The translations under genes were made by a program, and so were the position numbers. DNA of 64,000 nucleotides from contig NC_054757.1 in NCBI RefSeq assembly GCF_018143015.1, forward strand, positions 19,706,285 through 19,770,284. Reading direction: 5' to 3'. The DNA comes from Lytechinus variegatus. Its lineage: Eukaryota > Echinodermata > Echinoidea > Temnopleuroida > Toxopneustidae. The notes beneath the pieces were generated by a model, which did not search any database, was not told where the DNA came from, and saw only the letters and a list, made by a program, of their open reading frames with translations. Shown in pieces: positions 22,156-33,583 of this stretch (position 1 is the first letter of the stretch; each line of letters starts with the position of its first letter).

Positions 22156-25100
22156 ATGCCAGAAACCATCAACCCATGGAGCAACAGACATCCTTCTCCA
22201 GCCCAGGCATGTAATGAAGATGGCCTGTCCCCTCATGATGTGCTTGTGTCTCAGCAGCGCACTCTAGAGTTCGATGCTGTAGGTAGCAACCCGGGTGACC
22301 AGCTCCGTGGCAAGGAATCCGGAGATGCAAAACAGGAGAAATCCGAAGGATGCCCCGCGAGATGCAGTTCCTGCTGCCTTCAGCTCTGCAGACCCTGCCT
22401 GGTGGATTTTCATCCTTTGCCCTCGGAGCCGACACGCTGCCAAAGGTTTCGATACTTCCTGATGTGCCCTCCGCATGGTGACCTCGCAAGGTGGTTGACA
22501 ATTCTTCTCCTCGTAGTTCTGACTTGGGTTGTGTTGTGGGCTGTGACTGGGAGTGAAGCCTTGCCTGGTGGGAATCTCTTTGCTCTTTTCATCCTGGTCG
22601 TGGCTTGCAAGGCTGGTGGATTAGCTATCGAGGTCATCAAATTACCGGCTTTGCTGGGTGAGTTTGTGAACATTGGTGACTTTCTTTAAAATTGAGTCTT
22701 ACTTTTTCTTTAAACGGAATTTTACCCGGAAGAAAAGTTTGCTGTAAAAATGCCAGAGAAAAAACAATAGAAATTTTGGTGAAGGTTTGAAGAAAATCAA
22801 TCAAAGATTGAGAGAGTTATTAGAGCTTTAAGTTTTTTATTTGTTACGTCATATACTGGTACACGCAGCTGCCCAATATGTTGTGTAATATACAATGCAT
22901 AAATTTCAATTTTTTAATTGCTCATGATGAGTAAAAAAAAATGATTTGAAAAATGGGTGTTAGATAACTTGTTGATATACTGAAAGTACAACAAATTCCA
23001 TTTTCAATTTTCTGAGAAATTTACATTTTCAAATTTTTTACTACAGAATATATGGGGAAGCTGCTCACATATATGATGTCACAAACCCCCCAAATTTTTA
23101 AATTTAATAACTTCTTCAATGTTTGACGGGTTTTTACTCAAACTGTCACCAATATTTTTATTACTTTTCCTGCTATATTTACAAGAAAGTTTTTGTAACG
23201 ATGAACTATTCCTCAAAATATATGAGTTTCTACCTCATTACTCCATCATGGATAAAGCTGTAGTCTTTTTGAATCCACTGTATATTTTGCAAAGTAAACC
23301 AAGTAGTGTGCAATATTCTTAAACAAAGGTAATATAACTTATAAGTACAGGGATAAAGAAAACCGAAATCCCCCCAACAAAATCTAACAAGGGAGAAAGA
23401 GAGGGAGAGAGAGAGAGAGGAAAAAAAAATCATTGTACATGTGTTTTTTGCTCTTAATCACCATCCTCTATAAAATGTCTTTCTCTTGTTTCGAACTTAT
23501 AAAAATTGTCTCCTTTTAATACTTTGCTGCAGGAATGCTTATCGTTGGTTTCATGCTTCGAAATATACCAGTTATCAACGTAGCATCGGACATCCATCCG
23601 TCATGGTCATCGTCTCTTCGAGACATGGCTCTTGTCATCATACTCCTTCAGGCTGGTATTGGGTTAGATGCTAGCGCCCTCAAGAGGCTGAGTATGGTTT
23701 GTGTTCGTCTGTGCTGTATGCCGTGCATAGCGGAGGCCTGTACGGCCGCAATCGTCTCACACTTTCTGCTGGGCTTCCCTTGGCCCTGGGGCTTCATGCT
23801 GGGGTAGGTCATCTAAAATGGCATATTTTAACCTATTGGTAACTGTATGATTTTGCTGTAACACGTGTTTTCCATAGACTCTAGCCCGCAATTATGGGGG
23901 CTCAGTCTCTGTAAAGGGACAGTCCAGACTGGAGATATTTATATCTCAATTTAATAGAGTGAAATTTACAGAGCAAAATGCTGAAAATTTCATCAAAATC
24001 GGGTAACAAATAACAAAGTTGTTGAATTTGAAAGATTTGTATTATTCCGGTGAAACACTTCTAGGCAATGTCTTTAGGAATATTCATTAGGTGGGCTGAT
24101 GATGTCATATCCCCACTTGTACTTTTGTATTTTATGATATGAAATTAGGTTTATTCAAAAATTTTCTACCAAGAACTAAGACAATTGGATTGACAACTGA
24201 TTAAGTGCATTAGATATTTATTGCTGAAACTTATTTATCATAATGGAGACATAATTTACATATGTATTAAAAATTGAAACATATATGATTTCATGTAATT
24301 ACTTAAGAAAAAGGAAAGTGGGGATGTGACATCATTAGCCCACCTCATGAATATTCATGAAGACATGCCTAGAACTGTTTCACCGGAATAATGCAAATCT
24401 TTGTCTTGTCTGAAGCAGGCAGAAGGTTTAATTGTAAAATATAACTCGATGCATTTTTCTTGTTCAGATTCGTCCTTGGAGCTGTCACCCCAGCTGTGAT
24501 TGTACCTTCTTTACTGGGGTTGCAAGCCAGAGGTTATGGGGTAAGGCAAGGCATACCAACCCTCGTTATAGCCGCAGCTAGCTGTGACGATGTCCTTGCC
24601 ATCGGTGCTTTCGGAGTGATCCTGGGAATCGCATTTGCAAAAGGTAAATTTCAGATATAGTATTTGGATTATAGTCACTTTGTCTACTAGCAGTTGGTCT
24701 ACATATATTTTTATACACTTGGTTTAATACTTCCATGTTACTGGCCATCCTCCCTGTTCCCTATTTTTTTTCATATACATCTACATGTATTAACCTGCTT
24801 ATCTTCTGATCCCACTTTTTCTCTGTCTTTCATTCATTTAATTTTTCCTCCAGTTTTCAACAACCTTGCAAATTTCTTATCTTACTTTCATGATGAAGAC
24901 TGTTTTAGACAAACACTGTTTTGAGGGTAAATAAAGGGGAATCGTGTTGGGCTTATTATGTCCCTGAGGAACTATACATCACTACAAAAACACTCCCTGT
25001 ACAGTTTAGTAAATATGATGACTTAAAGAATTAATGTGTATGAGAAATTAATTAGATTTTTTAAATTTTCATTTTTGTGTTTTTTTTTCTCTATCTCTTT

Positions 25101-28100
25101 CACTCTTTCTTTTCTTCTGTCGTTTGTGTATGTATTTTTGCGTGTGTCTTTCTGTCTTGTTCTTTCAACCACTGTTTCCTTTTTCTATGTGTGTCGATAT
25201 GTACCTTGTTCCTGTTCTGTAAAGGTGATATCATTTACAGTATTTTCAGGGGTCCTCTGGAGCTGATAATGGGGGTAACCTTTGGCTGTTTGGCAGGACT
25301 TCTTCTTTGGTATATCCCTGATCAAAACCAGGTTAGCACATTTTTATGTTCTATTATTCTATAAAGTGCTTCCCCCAAATTGTCCCTCTGACTTACTGCT
25401 GAATTAACTCTAAAATTTCAGCCATAGATGCGTATTCCTTTGAATTTATAGATTTAATGAATAGATATTTCTGAAAGTGATAGAAATTGAATATTACCAA
25501 GTTTAAAAAGATAGATTCACGTACATTGATATGTATTAAATCAATAAATAATTTTTTTAAAATATGAAAAGGGGAAGTGAAAACCGTCTGCTTAGAAAGT
25601 TAATTAAAGTTAAGTAGGTTGAAACAAAATTCAAGTTCTTGCACCATGTTTACGATTGATTAGCTTTTGTCTTGAATTCTGTTATTATTCAATCTATCAT
25701 CCTGATTTTTGTTATCATTAAGCATTTTATCATGAACATAGTTATTGATAAGCTTTTCTTCATGAACATTGCTCTATGATGAGATTGAATGAAAGTCCTT
25801 ATTATAATCTTATTTGGATTCTACAATTTTTCTTCGCCCCCATCTTCATCTTAAAGAGATTGGTAATGGACTCCATTGCAGCATCAAGTTTTACAGCAAG
25901 TTTGGATTACTAATACCTGTATATGAATTATGATTTAATTATTTCTCATTTATGATTGATAAATTTAGACCTGGTTATCAAAGAAGCGTTTCATCCTGTT
26001 GGTCTATGGTGGTATCTTTGCCGTCTTCGGTAGCGGTGCTGCTCACTATCCCGGTGCTGGTGCTCTCGGCTGTCTGACCATGGCGTTCATTGCCGGACAC
26101 AGATGGAAAGAGGGAAAGGTGAGTCTGGGTGTGTATATGATAGAGGGTAGAATGCGCATGATGCATGTAAATGGTGGAACCTTTGCTATCTTTGATAGCG
26201 GTGCTACTCAATATCTTGGTGCCGGTGCTCTTGGCTGTCTGACCATGGCATTCATTGCCAGACACAGATGGAAAGAGGAAATGGTGAGTCTGGTTGTGCT
26301 TATACTTTAAGTAGAGTGAATGTTTTGAAGTGCCTATGATACATGTATTTGATGGAATCCTTGACTGTGGTTTGCGGTGTTGCGCACTATCCTGGTGCCA
26401 GTGTTTTAGGGTGTCTGACCATGGTGTTCATTGAACACCATGTAAGCAGAATATAGAAATATTCAAAGGTACTATCCATCAGAGTGGCTTTCTTGCATTC
26501 CTCATCGTTTGTCTACATGTACTATGAAGTTGCGGCCTAGCTTGTTGGTTTTCTGTGTAAAAGATAGGACATGGCTCTGTCCTTTGCCCTTCTGATAATA
26601 TCATTCATTGCATGTTGTGCTTTCATCATAATTATTTCTACATAACTGCTTTGACTTGGGCAAATATTGTTTTGACAGTTTCATTGCATTTTATCAATTC
26701 ATAATTATTATTCTTAGTTGACTTACATTGTGAAGCTAAATTTTTATTCATATATTGATAATTACATTTAAAAAATATATGTATCTTTTCATTTTTATGT
26801 TATTTTAGAGACCTGTAGTCTAACTTATTTTATCTTGTCTTTTCTTATAGGAAGCAGTAGATAAATTGCTGTCCTATCTGTGGCTTCTGTTTGAGCCCCT
26901 ACTCTTTGGTTTGATTGGTGCCGAGGTATCTATTTCATATCTTGATCCCGCTACAGTAGGTAAGGACGGGTCCAGTTCAAAAACATAAGTTATTTTAATT
27001 TGAATCAAGATACAGAAATGAATTAGTCATCTTCACTCATATATAGGTATTGCTACAGTATTTAAAGAAATGTAACCAAGTAGTCTTATTTATATCATTA
27101 GTTTTGGGGTGTAACAATTTCAGGTGGGAATTATCTAAACTTGTTCTGGGGCCCGTTGCAGAAAGAGTTGCAATCAATCGCAACTCTAAAAATCATGCGC
27201 AACTTGATTTTCAACCAATCAACAGCGCGCATTTGGGACTTAAGATTGATTTTTTGCTTGCGTTTAAACGCAAATCTTTCTGCAACGGGCCCCTGATTGG
27301 TCTTCAGGTAACTGTCTATCAAACTCTCTCTGGTATAAGGGGTGTGGTGTTGCTCTGTGCGAGTGACTAGGGCTGGACATATGAGTCATACTTCTTAGAA
27401 CTTATGTCTTGAAGTTAGCTGATGTCACTGAGGGTCTGTCTTTCATGGTCAGTGTTTAGGAGTTAAATAGTATAGGGGGTTTTGGGATTCTTAGATGACA
27501 TTGGGGGAGTTTGTAAACAAGTGAAGGTGAATGACTGAAAGGATTATAACAGGACGTTAATTACATACTCCATAGCAATACCTGCCCATTTCACATAAAG
27601 AAGTTTATGTGATTGGAATCAAGATTCAGAAATAAATTGTCATTATCATTCCAACTTATTAGATCTAGTTCTTGTTACATCATATTGACAAGAGGCATAA
27701 TTTACTCTTGAAACGAGAACAAAGAACAGATGTTGTACATGTATTACAATATAAAATTACTTTGTCAACATCTACACAAATCATATATGTTTTGTATTAC
27801 TCGCAGGTTGACTCTAGAAAAAAAGAAATTGTTGAATATTCAGAAATCACTCATTTACCAGTTGTTATGGCACAACCTATGAAAAATACCACAGAGCGTG
27901 CATGTAGCAAGAGAAACTGAATAAATCAAAGAAACTAAGTGTCTCTCAGATGGTTTACTTCCCAATGTATATTTGATGATGGACATCTGGAAATGTGGCG
28001 AAGTGTCTAATATAATAATTAATTCTGACTGGGATATGAACCCCAAACCTTTTTGATTGAGAGTCATGTGACTGAACCTCAACACCACTACACCATATTA

Positions 28101-30551
28101 TGAAGGTGGATGAATGATGAATAATTGTTCCCATTACTTTTCTTTTATACAGGTTTGGGCTTTGCTACCCTCATCATAGGACTGTGTGTTAGAATGATAG
28201 TTTCAGCGTTGGCTGTTACCAGGGCCGGTCTGACGTGGAAGGAAAAGTTGTTCATCTCCCTTGCTTGGTTACCTAAAGCAACAGTACAGGTATGATCATA
28301 GTAGTAGACGTGTCATTACAATACCTGTGGATTTCAAAATGAATTAAAGCCCCTTAACACAAACCTTTGCGATGAATAGCAAATATGAAAGAATACTTCT
28401 GATTGGTTGTTGGTCAGTATTTTTAGGCAAATGTGTGTAAAAATGATCTTGATTGGTCGTTTCATTAAGCGATTGATCGCTAATCTTTGTGTCACGGTCC
28501 CCTGGGCCTCGTCTTACAAAGAGTTACAATTGATCCAATGAACCTCAATTATATGGAAATCCATCAACGGGTCATTCCATGCCAATTCACCCAATGAATG
28601 TGCAATTTTGCACCCGACCCTCTCGGAATTCGTTGTAAATTGGTACACATAAAATTCACCATGGCCCACGCACATAACAGAAAAAATTAGTTGAATCGGT
28701 CCCTTGGTTCTCGCGCTACGGCCCGCCCTTTTCTCCTTGTTTTGACAAAAATGGGTGTGACCTTCAACTTTCAATGGCATTGCGTCGTAACGTGTTGACC
28801 AATTTTCACGAAACTGGTACAAAACATGCATCAAATAATGTATTGGAGCGATTTATAAGGTTGTGTCCTTTGACCTTTACTTTGACCTTGAGTTTGACCT
28901 CCGGACAAATAATTTTTTAACTTGATTTTCGTGTATGTCAATTATTTGTATGATATTGACAAAATATGTTAAACCAATGATGATATTTTATTTTTTCACC
29001 TTTTAAAACTCTTCCAAAGATACCATGAAATTTCACTCTAGTCCCACATACTCATATTCATGTTAGTAAAGTGTTCACCAGTTACATGATTTCTTCCAAT
29101 CTTAAGTCACACCATTTCTTTTTTTGTATAGTTTGAATTATACAATATTTCATTTTTTACAGATTTGACAATAAGGACCAACTTGACTGAACCATATAAT
29201 GTTAAACAATGGTAGTTCCACATGTTCAGGGAGAAACAAAATATTGTTTCACAGGACAATTAAGAGAAAATTATAATATTTCATATTTCATATAATAAAG
29301 TACAAAAGAAAAAGTGAGTGAGTGATGTTATCAGTTCCCTCATTTGCATACCGACCGGGATGTGCATGTAACTATTACATTATGGCATTTTTAAGCGAAA
29401 CTTAAAAATGCCGTAACTTTCTTATTTTACATCTGATTTTGATGAAATTTTCAGTGTTATGCTCGTTGGATATTTCTCTTTTTATTCAAATCAACTCTTT
29501 GGTTGGATGAACTTGTCCTTTATTTTATCATATTTAGTTATTTTCTCTATTTTTGCTATACTAGGCTGCCATAGGTTCTGTTGCTCTGGATACAGCGAGA
29601 GACAGAGGAAATGAAGAGGAGTTAGAAATATATGGAATACAGGTGAGTACCGGTATTTGCTTATCAGGAATTCTGTGTTTGGCTTGAATTAAGGGCTGCA
29701 TCTTAAATATATTTGTCAAAGATTGTGACAACTTTTTTTTCTTCTTTATCTTTTTTTTGGCAATTATTTTATCCTCTCTCTCTCTTTTTTTTTTTTTGGG
29801 GGGGGGTACCATATTGATATCAAAACAAGTTGACAATTCTAATTTTATTAATAGGGAAGCTATAAGTTACAAGCTCTGCTTTTTTAATGTTCAAGTGTAT
29901 AATCTTTGTCTTGTTTATAATGAAATATTGTGATGTATTGTCATTATTTGGTCATTAATGATTTTACTCTCTTTTGATGGACGTTACATTGTATTTGATA
30001 TTTTGTCAGATATGAAAGATAAACCAAACTGAAACTGAACTGAACTGATAGTAATGAATAGAGGTATCTCATGGCATTGCTTGGAAATATTGAGTGCTAT
30101 CTTATTATTATTCCATAGGTCATCCTCATCTCAAAACCATGATTGTCATTAGAGAATTTTTTTTTCTTATACCTTCTTATACCGACTGGTCACACTATAG
30201 ATCACAGCCAATAATTTAATTAGAATCCACGTCACCATTTTATAACAATCATTCTACCACCTTCACAATTCTTTGCCATTTCCAATCTTTGATTTCTAGT
30301 TGCTCACGGTGGCCGTCCTCTCCATTCTCTTCACTGCACCTCTCGGAGCTGTCCTGATCTCACTGACCGGTCCTCGCCTTCTCAGGTGTGCCCCTCCAAC
30401 CCAGGCAAACCCAACGAGAGACATCCCAGAGGCAGAAGAAGAAACCCAACCAAGATATGAACCAACCAGAGGAGGCAGTTGTAGAGAGGAACCTCCTAGG
30501 GAAAATAATGTTTTGTTGGAACAAGGCGCGGTGGGTGAAAATTCGGTGTGA
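22156..30551 (+). CDS. SLC9B: Sodium/hydrogen exchanger 9B (NHA/CPA2) family, 593 aa, 9 exons
   Basis: Coding exons: 22156-22657, 23533-23803, 24468-24643, 25225-25331, 25969-26118, 26851-26959, 28153-28289, 29565-29642, 30300-30551 (TGA). Phases close at 1782 nt. Residues 1-110 are a cytosolic tail with six Cys between 66 and 81, then CPPHG and hydrophobic helices from about 111 to 560. The ion-binding pair Asp298-Asp299 (AASCDDVLAI) of electrogenic NHA antiporters is present, as are the family blocks PLLFGLIGAEVS and AWLPKATVQAAIGSVALDTA. Length is slightly above the ~540 aa of vertebrate NHA2 because of longer N- and C-terminal tails. Expected role: Na+ or Li+/H+ exchange at a plasma or organellar membrane. 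ATG choice: first Met of the exon; the frame is open back to the acceptor at 22138, so an upstream coding exon is possible. Confidence 0.92.
24028..24405. repeat. Inverted-repeat element in SLC9B intron 2
   Basis: A ~92-bp left arm (24028-24120, with TTATTCCGGTGAAACA and AATATTCATTAGGTGGGC) recurs inverted at about 24311-24405 with scattered differences. The loop is about 190 bp. It may be the remains of a foldback DNA transposon; a more distal left end seems to begin near 23917 (GGGACAGTCCAGACTGG). Confidence 0.7.
26001..26440 (+). repeat. Partial tandem duplication of SLC9B exon 5
   Basis: The 3' two-thirds of exon 5 plus the start of its intron recur twice downstream. Copy 2 (about 26168-26290) still reads ALGCLTMAFIARHRWKEEM and keeps a GTGAGT after it; copy 3 (about 26345-26435) is eroded (LGCLTMVFIE). 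Unit length is about 165-170 bp. Copies 2 and 3 lack the 5' part of the exon and a pyrimidine tract with acceptor, so they are left out of the gene model. Confidence 0.8.
27148..27293. mobile_element. 146-bp MITE in SLC9B intron 6
   Basis: Terminal inverted repeats GGGGCCCGTTGCAGAAAGA / TCTTTCTGCAACGGGCCCC are perfect over 19 bp, with weaker internal pairing of GTTGC-rich segments. Related half-elements with GGGCC...TTACAAAGAGTTAC start near 11189 and 28502. Confidence 0.8.
29116..29522. mobile_element. Truncated copy of long-TIR element family A
   Basis: It matches the centre and right part of the element at 2066-2660 (ACAGATTTGACAATAAGGAC, CAGTGTTATGCTCGTTGGAT) and ends GGATGAACTTGTCC. The left arm is missing. 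It lies in SLC9B intron 7, directly upstream of exon 8 (29565). Confidence 0.7.
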
Positions 30552-30925
30552 ATATTCCTGAGCTATCGGCTGCTTTGAGCTGTTTGGATTTGGACCTTGT
30601 TCACATTGACAGGAAGTGGTGCACAATGTCATTGATTGCTCTTTTTTGTTGGAGCAAGGCACAGAGAATGACATTCAAGAGTGAATGGTGCTAAGCCAGT
30701 AGCTGCTTTGAGCTGTTTGGATGTGGACCTTGTTCACATTGACAGGAAGTGCTGCACAGTGTCATTGATTGCTCTTTTTTGTTGGAGCAAGGAACAGAGA
30801 ATAACATTCAAGAGTGAATGGTGCTAAGCCAGTAGCTGCTTTGAGCTATTTGGATGTGGACCTTGTTCACATTGAACAGGAAATGCTGTGCAATGTCATG
30901 GATTGCATTTGTTTGGTAGAGCAAG
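30511..30925 (+). repeat. 133-bp tandem repeat spanning the SLC9B stop codon
   Basis: Three units start at 30511, 30644 and 30777 (each TTTTGTTGGAxCAAGG...), with a partial fourth near 30910. Units 2 and 3 are nearly identical; unit 1 is more diverged and contains the last 13 codons and the TGA of SLC9B. The rest of the array falls in the 3' UTR. Confidence 0.88.
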
Positions 30926-31119
30926 GCAAGACGCAGGGAGACACCGAGACATCTTGATGCATGTGCAGTGCTTGGAACTGCATCATCACATATACAGTAT
31001 ATAGAATGTGTACTGTGCTGGTTGTATGCAACACCAAGAGCGTCTGATCATGCAATATTTGTACCATCTCTCATGTACAGGTACTATCCAAATTTAATGT
31101 CAACATACCGGTATGTCAC

Positions 31120-31125
31120 AATAAA
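31120..31125 (+). terminator. Candidate polyadenylation signal of the SLC9B-like gene
   Basis: AATAAA 570 bp after the stop codon and just past the 133-bp repeat array; the first canonical hexamer seen there. Confidence 0.5.
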
Positions 31126-33583
31126 GTCAAATGCAGGAAAGATGAGAAAGCTACCACTCTAATAGCACTCAGTGCATTCAAAGAATAGATTCATATTAGC
31201 CACATTATTCTTGCCACTTATTTCCTTCAGCATAGAAGTTGCAAATATGTGAAAATATGTAATACAAGTGAAAAAATTGTAAGGTCTCCATAACTTTGAA
31301 AAACCACAAGAGGCTGTATAAAAAATTACTTATGAAACAGAGGCGGCGGATCATCAGGCTTGGACAAAGAAAGTGGAGGGGCACCTTTTGTCTGCCAAAC
31401 AATAGGTGCCCCTCCACCTCCATCGTATGAGCCTGACGCTCCATTGCCTCTGTTGTGAAAAATTCTATTATATATGTCATGGAATACAGAAAACTGCACC
31501 GATGTAGGTGATTTGTTGGGGGAGTCGTGCAAGCAACCTCTATTTATCTTTCTTCCTCCATTATTTTACATGCTTAAGGGGTTAGTGATCTGCCTTCTCC
31601 CCTCCCCCATTATTGATTAGGTTGAGGAAGGCCAGCTGGGTAGCTGAGGGCAGCTGAGTATTCAGTGAAATAAACAGTATTTTTACGGTGTACTATGTAT
31701 ATGAATATATTGATATGCCTATGTGTTATAAACTACTGAAATCCTTAAATCTTTATTGGCTGAGGGCAAAATTGCTAGTGAAAATCTCTATGTCTCCTGC
31801 AATGTTCCCCTGTTAATGATGGTAAACATGCTAACTTAAAGATTCAAATTTCCGATGAAAATTGATGCTTGACAGTCTTTTACTTTTTGTATTAGCTGAT
31901 GAAAGCACTTTGAGACATCATGATAGTAAATGAGGCATTATACAATTTGAATATAGGCCTGATTCAGTTTTCTAAATGTGTAAGCCACCTTGAAATAGCA
32001 GTTGTGTATTAGAAGCTGTATTTTTACTGTTATTAAAATTGTACTTCAAGACAAATTCAAACTGATGGGACTTTTCTTTTTACTCTGTATCTTATCTGCC
32101 TACATGTACATGTATAATACTGTCCTATTTTCTCTCATCTAATCCCCCTCTCTTCCTCTCTCTTTCCCATCCCTTTTCTCTCCCAACTGTTTTCTGTGCT
32201 AAGCTTTTAATGCAGTTTAAAGTCCCTGGTGATGATTTTGTGTACAGAAGGTCCCTCTCATTGTGGACCTAGGTCTATGCTCTCATTGAGGAAACTGAAA
32301 CGGCTGGGTGCATAAGTTTAATGATTTTCTTGTCTGAAGACTCCCTGTTTGATTGTGTTCCAAGCAGGGTCTGTGCCTGAAGACTAACCCTCTCTCTCTT
32401 TGCCCCCCCCCTATCCCTCTCTCTCTCTCTTTGCCCCCCTCCTCCCCTCTCTCTCTCTCTCTCTTGTTTCCTCTTTGGATAAGAAGTCCAGAAACAGTTC
32501 TCATGTTGCATGTGCGTACAAAATCTACTTTTTGTACTTCTTGCCTTAAAAAAACACAAATCAATCCAATATGCAATCATCTTTAGTTTTACTGAGCATA
32601 TCTATCTAAGTTTATGAATCATCAAGTGCTATAACATATAAAAAATAATCTAGGTTTTCATAAACAAACCTGCAGAGTAACTGATCTACAATTACTTGAG
32701 CCAGCATTGCAATCGATAGGGAATTAAAATGATTGAATTACTTTTTACTCGAGTGACTTTTCCTATAAAAAATGCACAAAACTTTTATATGTAACATACA
32801 TAATTATTTCAAATTGATGAACAAAAATATTGAAGTCCGTGTGCTATTACCAAATTACAATATGATCGTAAATGTGTGTTGCACATGTAAGTTTAGAAGA
32901 GAGGATGATTTATGTAGCAGCATTTAATTATGGAATCATATACATACACAGCTTGATCTTTATTATTTGGTATATGAAGGTGAGTTCACAGCATTCAACC
33001 GCTCATTTCAACTAAAGAACCCTAGGCCCCAATGGCCTATCAAGATCATTGATGCATGCACATTTTGCCCAGTAGACTGATCAGGAACCAATCAGAATCG
33101 CTCTTCCATATTAGTGATAAATCGCCAACTTTTGTGTCACCAGGCCCTGGAGCCCATTTCATGAAAGTGTCTTAAAAAATGCAGCTGACACATGTTCATT
33201 TCTATGGATAGCCTATTTGATGCATCCTATTCATTATTGCAAATTCTTAATCGCTCTTTAGCCTTTCTTTTATGATTTTATTTGCTATATGTATTTTTTT
33301 TTCTTTCTACTGTCCACATTTACCCTGTACAAATAATTGTCATCCTGCCATAAAAAAAGTTGCAAATTTCAATCTTTTAGCAATAAAATGGGCAGAAATG
33401 GTGTTAGCATGAATCTACTTTTAGATTTTGTGGTAACAAGTATAATTATTGTTCTGTTTGGAATCGGTCTAAGATTTATCAATGAAGATCCCAATATTTA
33501 AATTGGGAATTAAAAAAGTTCAACTTCATTGTCAAAGTACCATAATTAGGATAAAATTATATTTCCTCTATATCTTCACTCAT
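31126..33583. other. Convergent intergenic region between SLC9B and sulfotransferase-like genes
   Basis: AT-rich DNA with a short inverted repeat at about 31340-31445 (AGGCGGCGGATCATCAGGCT paired with AGCCTGACGC...CTCTG), a CT/C-rich tract at 32388-32465 and a half-MITE near 33120-33175 (CACCAGGCCCTGG, CATTTCATGAAAGTG). A TTTATT at 33277-33282 reads AATAAA on the minus strand and could end the sulfotransferase-like transcript. No gene is seen. Confidence 0.6.

Noticed and set aside
22169-22501. Antisense frame opposite SLC9B exon 1
   Set aside because: No family resemblance, and it overlaps a well-supported coding exon.
25241-25250. TTTTCAG acceptor for SLC9B exon 4
   Set aside because: It would introduce an in-frame stop; the TGTAAAG acceptor at 25224 restores the conserved frame (GDIIYSIFRGPLEL).
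26130-26290. Second copy of exon 5 as a mutually exclusive SLC9B exon
   Set aside because: It lacks the 5' third of the exon and has no pyrimidine tract with acceptor; including it would break the helix and the phase.
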